Shown: in pieces, positions 57,749-64,000 of the stretch
Layout of the letters: each line of letters opens with the position of its first letter
Position numbering within the stretch: position 1 is the first letter of the stretch
DNA from: Solanum dulcamara
Taxonomy: Eukaryota > Streptophyta > Magnoliopsida > Solanales > Solanaceae
Reading direction: 5' to 3'
Assembly (NCBI RefSeq): GCF_947179165.1
Contig: NC_077237.1
Coordinates: forward strand, 65,145,523-65,209,522
Length of the DNA stretch: 64,000 bases
The notes under the pieces: model-generated
Database searches by the model: none
What the model was told of the DNA's origin: nothing
What the model saw: the letters and a program-made list of their open reading frames with translations, nothing else
Made by a program: the position numbers and the translations under genes

Positions 57749-59976
57749 AGATAGAAGATATGGTAATTTTGATGAATCACTAGATGACGATGATGTAGAT
57801 AATGATGATACTGATACTTTTGATGATAATGAAACTGAGCCACCTACGGGTACTAGTCCTTTTCGTGCTCCCGCTCCCTGTTCCACTCCTCCTGTACATC
57901 CTAATAGAGCTAAGCCTAAGCCTGAACATAAACAAAATCAGTTGTTTGGCAATTTATGACACAAAGTGAAGATAAAACTAAAACAATTTGTAATAAATGT
58001 AAACATGTCATGAACCATAAAACTGCGGAAAAGGCTAGTGGTACATGGCATTTATGAAATCATTTGATGGGTTGTTGTAAAAGAGAATTTTTGGAATCTA
58101 ACGCGATAGCGGATGCAATAAAAAATGGTACACCCCTTCCTGATACATCTGTGGGAGTAGGGGGCTCTAACATGGTACAATTGACATTAAACCCTTCTAA
58201 TGTTTCTGGCCCTAGTACACATAGATCATATAGTAGATAAAGAGATCTAGAAAAATTCGCTAAAATGATTGTTGTTACTAGATTGTCTTTTAATTTTGGT
58301 GAAAATCCTGGTTTTATTCATTATATTAGATTAGTGTATAATCCATCGTTTAATAGTTTTTCAAGAAACACTATTAAAATGCCATTTTTGATTATCAAGG
58401 ACAACATTTTCATTATCTTCATTGTTTATTTTATTATAATGCTTGTAGAATAACTATAACTTCTGATATGGACTGTAGTGTAAATGATAATGATTAATTT
58501 ATAATTATCGGTTATTGGATTGATGAAAATTTAAATTTACAAAAACGTATTTTGGGTTACAAAAGTTGTGAAGTTTCAAAAACCGGTGCTTATATTGCTC
58601 AAACTATTTTAGGAGTTATAGAATTATTTGGAATAACTAATAAAATAATGAGTGTCACTTTAGACAATGCTTGTAGTAATACATTTGCTAGTGATATTTT
58701 AAAAGGTGTACTTAGCCCTATTTATGATGATGGTTTTAATATTAGATGTGCTGCACATATATATAATTTAATTGTTAGAGATGATATAGCAATGTGTAAT
58801 AATGGTTGCATTGAATGTGAAGCTGCATGTCATTTTATTGTTAAATGTCAAGTAAAATCTAGACGTAAAGAATTTGAAAATAGGTGTCATGAATTTAATC
58901 TCCCTTATAGAAAAATTCTAAAAATTATTGCTACTAGGTGAAATTCTTTATATGAAATGTTTAAGGTAGCTTATGAATATAGAAAACTTTGCAAATGGTT
59001 TGGAATGCTTATAACGCAGATATGAATTAGAGACTTTCAGAAACAGACTGAGATGATGTAATAGAACTTGTGGAGTTTTTAAAAGTGTTTTACTTAGCTA
59101 CAAAACAAATTTTTGGACTTTATTTCCCTACTATTTGTTCTGATTTACCAAATATTTGTGCAATTTTGACTAAATTTTATGATTATCGAAATAAACAAAA
59201 AATTAAAGATTCTATTGCTAAGATGATTGAAAAATTTTAAAAATATTTTTTCTATTCCTCAAATTTATTTAACTGCTTATTTTTTAAATCCAACATACAA
59301 AGAAGTTGGTGCATCACTAATGATTGAAAACATTTATTTTAATTTAGGTATTAAAGATGATGAAGAACCTAGTTTATTCACGGTTAAATACAGTATTAAA
59401 ATGAAGCTAGAAAATTATATGACTTGTATAATTCTACTATTTTAAATGAAGTAGTACGTCAAGAAGAACCCCAAACATCTACGTGTAAATATTCTGAAGA
59501 TAATATTGATGATATGTTAGAAAGTTATCTAGAACTTACTTCTAACAAAAAAAATGATTTTGATGAACTTCTTAATCAGGGAGCGGAAAGCATTAAGAAT
59601 GCAGAAGGCAAACTCGACCTTTTGAATTAGTAGAGGACCCGCGGCAAGGCATTTCCAAAGCTTCTACGGGTTGTTCGAGATTTGTTTGCTATTCAGGCAT
59701 CTTCAGTAGCTTTGGAGGAAGCTTTTAGTAGCTACATTTCAAATAGGAGAGCATAGGCATTCGTTAGCATTTGATATCTTAGAGATATCAGTATTATTTA
59801 GGGATTGGATTAATGCGGAGCCTACGAATTTTGGGCGTCCGCCACTACCTGCCCAATTTGAATATGATGTTGACAATATTTTGGTAGATTTAAGTGAAGA
59901 AGGAATGGATGCATTGGAGTAACAAGCTATACAACCACTTCCGAAGCAAGTAAGTAGAGAAATGTTGAGAAAATAG
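57749..59976 (+). pseudogene. hAT transposase (plus copy, right arm)
   Basis: Mirror image of the minus copy: acidic N-terminus ([19 protein letters not shown]), BED finger ([14 protein letters not shown]), [13 protein letters not shown], catalytic [19 protein letters not shown] and [20 protein letters not shown], and the dimerisation domain (59640-59850: LFAIQASS-like). The stops after GHL, in YSR-RDLEKF and after NDND are shared with the other arm. It ends near 59976, at the same point as the minus copy's last codons. Confidence 0.86.
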
Positions 59977-59986
59977 CCAAATGCCC

Positions 59987-61399
59987 CCAATCTATTACCG
60001 AATTCTCAATTACACACCTATACTTTACGGGGGTTCTATTACCCTCCTGATTTTTTAAAAACAGAATATATACCACCCTAAAACTAGACAACCACATTCT
60101 TAACATGTAGTGATGTACAGTTGCTGCCAACTGTCATTTTAACTTTTTTATATTTATTTTTCTCTCTTTATCCAAATTTTCATTAATTACAAAGAGATCT
60201 TTATTCTTACTTTATTTCTTTTTTTTCTCTCTTTTTTTATTTCTTTCTTCATTTTTATTTTTTTTATCACTTTATACCATCCTTCAAACACCTTAACAAG
60301 TTTAATTATCCGTCTCTCTTCCTCTTAATTTTTTTATTGTGTTCCTTCTTTGTTTTTATCACACCAAATTTGTATTACTTTATTTACGAGTTGCTGATGA
60401 TTAAATTCTTGGGTCTTCGCCAAACAATAATACAAATTGAAGATAAGATTTGAAGTTGATGAATGTTACTGATCCAAAATTTATATAGAATAACTAAAAG
60501 AAAAGAGAAAAACAATTGCGTTGAAATTTCTTTTCCGACGAGGAGTTAGATTAATGATGTTGATTTTGATTTAATGTGAGATTGATAAAATAAAAAAATG
60601 GATGAAGACTCATATCATATACCCCATAACTCATTTTTAGCTTACTTTATAAAATTCTTGATCAAAAAAAATGTTTTACAGTCATGGTGTTTTTAATTGA
60701 CTGAATTTATTTGATACTTTTTTTTTTTAAAAAAGACTTTAATAATTAAATGAATTTTATGATTGAAGGTGTCCAATAAATTTATTCTTTTTTATTTGTT
60801 TTCTATTCTTTCTTCTTCTAATGTTTTTGTCTCTTTTCTTTTTAATCTTTTTTTAGAGCAGTGGAACTAATGACGATTTAATTTTTTTTGATAACATGAG
60901 TAATTATTTTAATAATTATTTGATGATTTTAATAGTAATTTGTAGTGTTAGTTGTGGATAATGGTAAGATAAATCATGAAGAAATTATTACAAGATGATA
61001 AGTTGATGGGGTTGTGGTGGTGGTGGTGGTTCAAGGTGGAAGAGATTTAGTAGTGGGTGAGTGTTGAGTTGAGGAGAAAGTGAGGACTAAAAGAAAAAAA
61101 AACTTAAGGAGAAGAAAATAAAATAGAAAAGTAAAAAAAAATTATGTTTAACTAAAAGTCAAGTGTATTATAAAAATATTTTATAAAAAATTAAAAGTAA
61201 GATGAAAAATAAAGAAAAAAGGGAAAAATAAAGTTTTAAGATTTGTTTTTGGTCTTCACTCTCTCAAAGAGAGTGAAAATACACTCACCTTGCCACATAA
61301 GTATTTAGGAAGGTGATAATTTTAATTTTAAACAGTTCAGGGAGGTGATAGGACCCCGTGAAGATTGAGTGTGTAGTTGGAAATCTAGTTATAGCTTGG
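59987..61399. mobile_element. Non-autonomous TIR element (1.4 kb)
   Basis: The left end (59987-60082: CCAATCTATTACC ... CAATTACACACCTATACTTT ... ATTACCCTCCTGA) is an imperfect inverted copy of the right end (61305-61399: TCAGGGAGGTGATAGG ... TGAGTGTGTAGTTGG ... TATAGCTTGG). The interior is very AT-rich, with pyrimidine runs and a GTGGTGGTGGTGG run near 61016, and has no coding sequence. I could not define a clean target duplication. Long imperfect TIRs suggest Mutator-like, but this is not certain. Confidence 0.6.
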
Positions 61400-61485
61400 A
61401 GAGGCTTTTGGTTGCTATTCATGCATCTTCAGTAGATTTGGAGGGATCTTTTAGCGCAACTTTATTTCAAATAGGAGAGCATAGG
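61400..61485 (+). pseudogene. Third hAT dimerisation-domain fragment
   Basis: GGTTGCTATTCATGCATCTTC ... GATCTTTTAGCG ... TTTCAAATAGGAGAGCATAGG matches 59686-59757 of the right arm and the same part of the left arm. It is interrupted by LTR D at 61486 and may continue beyond the window. Confidence 0.75.
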
Positions 61486-64000
61486 TGTAACACCCCGGAA
61501 ATTTTTTCGCAAAGACTCGAACACTTCTCCACGTGTGTGTAGACTCAAACTGAAGGACTTGTAATTATATATATGAGTTAGGATTAATTCCTAAGTATTT
61601 GGAGTGTGTTAGATGTGTTTAGGGGTCATAAGGGATCCCTAACACCAAACCGAGTCCAAAGAATTCCAATCGATTAAGTTTTCGGATGAGTTAGTATAAG
61701 GGTCAACTTCAGACGATCATATCTCTGTGAATATAATGAACTGGGTAGACCATGACCTACCAAATTAAATTTTTTTGAGTCTTCTTTCCAACTCCATCAA
61801 GATTTCAACTTTTGGAGTTCGGAATCAAAAGTTATGACCATTTTACTACAGACTAGTACTGCAGGAATTTCAGGCCTGGGCGACCACTGTAGGAAATTTA
61901 GGCTTGGCGCTCCAGTGGCGCCCGGCGCCACTATAGCGCCAGAAAACAGCCTCAGTAGTTTGGTCATTGGCGCGATGCGCCACTATTAGATGTGTAGGGT
62001 TTTAAGCCTATTTTGGCTTGGCGCTGTAGTGGCGCACATGCCACTATAGCGCTAGCAAGATTTTTGCCCAGTTTTCCAGATTTTTGAAGAGGGGCAACTT
62101 GGAATTTTCCCCTAATTATATATACCCTCACTTGGAATGTTTTGGGATCATTTTTCCGTCCCCTCACCTCCCAAAAACCCTAATGTCCATCCCCTCTTCT
62201 CTTCCAAACATCTCCAACAAGAATTTGTCCTCAAAAGCTCAAGGATTCAAGCTTCCCATTGAAGACCCAACAACAAGGTTTCTTCAAAATCTACTCTAAG
62301 GTATGTAAGGCTAACCTAAAATATGGATTGAGTTCTTCCATATGCCCATAGATGTGTTAGGTAGAAGTTGCGAAAGATTTGAAACTTTTACGAAGATTTT
62401 TCTTGAAATTTTTCCTAAACTCTAGAATATTTTTATGTACTAGAAATTGATTGGCGATTTTCATTACTTAAATTCTTGAATAGTTATCTTTCATATTATT
62501 GACTACAAATGAATCTTTGTATATGAATTTATATGTATTGATGGTGTTCTTGAGTTGACTTTGTTGAGAGTATGGATTCATGTATTCATTCACATGAATC
62601 CAAGATGAGATTTCTTTTTGATCATAATTTGTCTTGAGGATGAGATTGATGATTTTTTATGTATAATAAAAATAATATTATTTTGTCATAGTGAAATGAG
62701 GTATTCTTTTACATGAGTTTGATGAAATTGATTTTTAGTTATATGAGAATATTGGGATAGTTACAATGTGAATGGCATAAAAAGAATGAAAACTTGGTAG
62801 AGTTGGAATGTCCTTTTGTATCTATAAATTGAACATAGAATTAAATAAGGATTTTGGAGTAGATGTTTGATGATGATGTGAATGATGATATTTGATGATG
62901 GTGCGATGATGATGTGAATGATGATATTTGACGATGATGTGAATGAAGATGTTATGTTGATGAGGATGTTGTGTGATGAAGTAGATTGGAGTCTAATGTG
63001 ATTATGTGATATGTGATTTGCATAATTTAATTTGATTGGAGTCTTATGAGCATTTTGAAGATAAATAATCTTTTGAGAAGAAGTTTTAAATAAATGATTG
63101 TGAGCATTTTTGCATAAACTATTTATACACTATTTTGAGTTTTGAAGAATGATTATTTTCATCTTTGATTTTAAAAAAAGAGTTTAAGCACGATTTGAGT
63201 TTGAAAAGTCTCTTAATTATCACTTTGAACATGAGTATTTTGAGTATAAATGAGTTGAATATTTTTACATAAAAATATCTATTTTGAGGTAGAGTTGAGG
63301 AGTTGGAATTATATTTTAAATGCATATAATATTTTCTACATCCATTGAGTTGAGATGGTATCAAATTTAAAGGGAAGAGTTTGACGATTGAGATGAGTCG
63401 ATTTAAAAGAAGGTCCAATGAGACCAGACTGATTGAGTTTTGAAAAGAGTCCAATGAGACTAAATGAATTGATTTGAAATTAAGTCCTAAGAGACTAAAT
63501 GAGTATTTTGAATATTTTACTCACTTGTTAGATATGTGCGTATTGAGTCTTGGGAGGAGTATTGAGCACCGAATTGGGTAAGAGTATAGTCCATACTCGA
63601 ATCCCATAAACTACGCCGCCAACGTAGGAATGGATTGTACCGTGTCAGATGTTTCCCTATTTCATTGTCCTGAAATGATAGGACTTGATTGATTGATGGA
63701 TCCATGATTGGTTGATTCGTTCATACCCTGGCAAGTATGAACGGAAGTGGCAACGACGTGGCTCGTTGTGCATCACCTATTTATAGGTGGTGGGATTGTT
63801 GTCGGTTAGAGAAACTCCCAAATTGAGTGGATTGTGCATGATTTGATTTGGTTTGATTGAGCTTGTTAATAATTGAGTTGGATTATATCACATTACTAAG
63901 TTCTAATTTGCATATTTATTGAGTTGAGTCCTTTGACTTGATTGTTGAGTTGATTGTATATGATTGAATTGGATTGGATGATATATGATTGGACTGTGCA
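61486..64000 (+). mobile_element. Element D: 5' part of a plus-strand LTR, cut by the window end
   Basis: Starts TGTAACACCCCGG, the complete canonical form of the start seen worn in element C. The preceding 5 bp ATAGG (61481-61485) would be the target duplication. It is colinear with the element C LTR: palindromic block 61903-62055, GATGATGTGAATGATGAT repeats 62865-62960, and the start of the GATTGGAT minisatellite at about 63955. No end, primer site or coding part is in the window. Confidence 0.85.
61903..62055. repeat. GC-rich palindromic block of element D
   Basis: TTGGCGCTCCAGTGGCGCCC, GGCGCCACTATAGCGCCAG, GGCGCGATGCGCCACTATTA and TTGGCGCTGTAGTGGCGCAC: the same block as in A-C in element sense, one repeat longer than in C. 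Confidence 0.82.

Overview
The window looks like a transposon-rich intergenic block of a plant nuclear genome, most likely Solanaceae and probably Solanum. It is AT-rich and has no intact host gene that I can support, no rRNA or tRNA, no operon-like organisation and no CRISPR. It is built of nested plant LTR retrotransposons with tRNA-iMet primer sites, plus Mutator-like and hAT DNA transposons. The genus is inferred from the general look of the Ty3/gypsy polyproteins and LTRs, not from a search.

Layout. 1-2.3 kb: decayed Ty3/gypsy pol on +, abutting a gag remnant, primer site and LTR of another element on -. 3.9-6.0 kb: probable solo LTR. 6.1-15.6 kb: complete but decayed chromovirus A on - (LTRs 2.43 kb, TSD AATAT, RNase H deleted). 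15.6-26 kb: remnant of another retroelement split by element C on + (LTRs about 3.3 kb, TSD CTAAC, gag-pol almost wholly deleted). 26-27.1 kb: decayed gypsy protease-RT on -. 27.4-28.3 kb: short direct repeats around a fragment of a calcium-dependent protein kinase (CDPK) exon that keeps its splice donor. 30.0-31.3 kb: truncated LTR. 31.3-42.5 kb: an LTR split by element B, a young near-intact chromovirus (LTRs 2440 bp each, one gag-pol frame with a single internal stop). 42.5-43.5 kb: two more LTR fragments. 43.5-45.7 kb: nothing recognised. 45.7-53.0 kb: Mutator-like element (9-bp TSD) with a broken MuDR-type transposase on -, a GRF zinc finger/coiled-coil/TM gene on +, and a nested 1.1 kb TRIM-like retroelement. 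53.3-54.5 kb: tandem MITE-like repeats. 54.6-60.0 kb: hAT transposase as a near-palindrome with 2.23 kb arms that share the same stop codons. 60.0-61.4 kb: non-autonomous TIR element. 61.5-64 kb: the start of LTR D, cut by the window end.

Working relations. Only element B could still encode most of a retrotransposon life cycle (capsid, protease, RT, RNase H, integrase with chromodomain). A and C are dead or dependent relatives with related LTRs. The most interesting signals are the inverted hAT duplication made after inactivation, the CDPK exon fragment, the accessory gene in the Mutator-like element, and GC-rich palindromic repeat blocks at a similar promoter-proximal position in several apparently unrelated LTR families. 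I did not find a convincing new multi-gene system.
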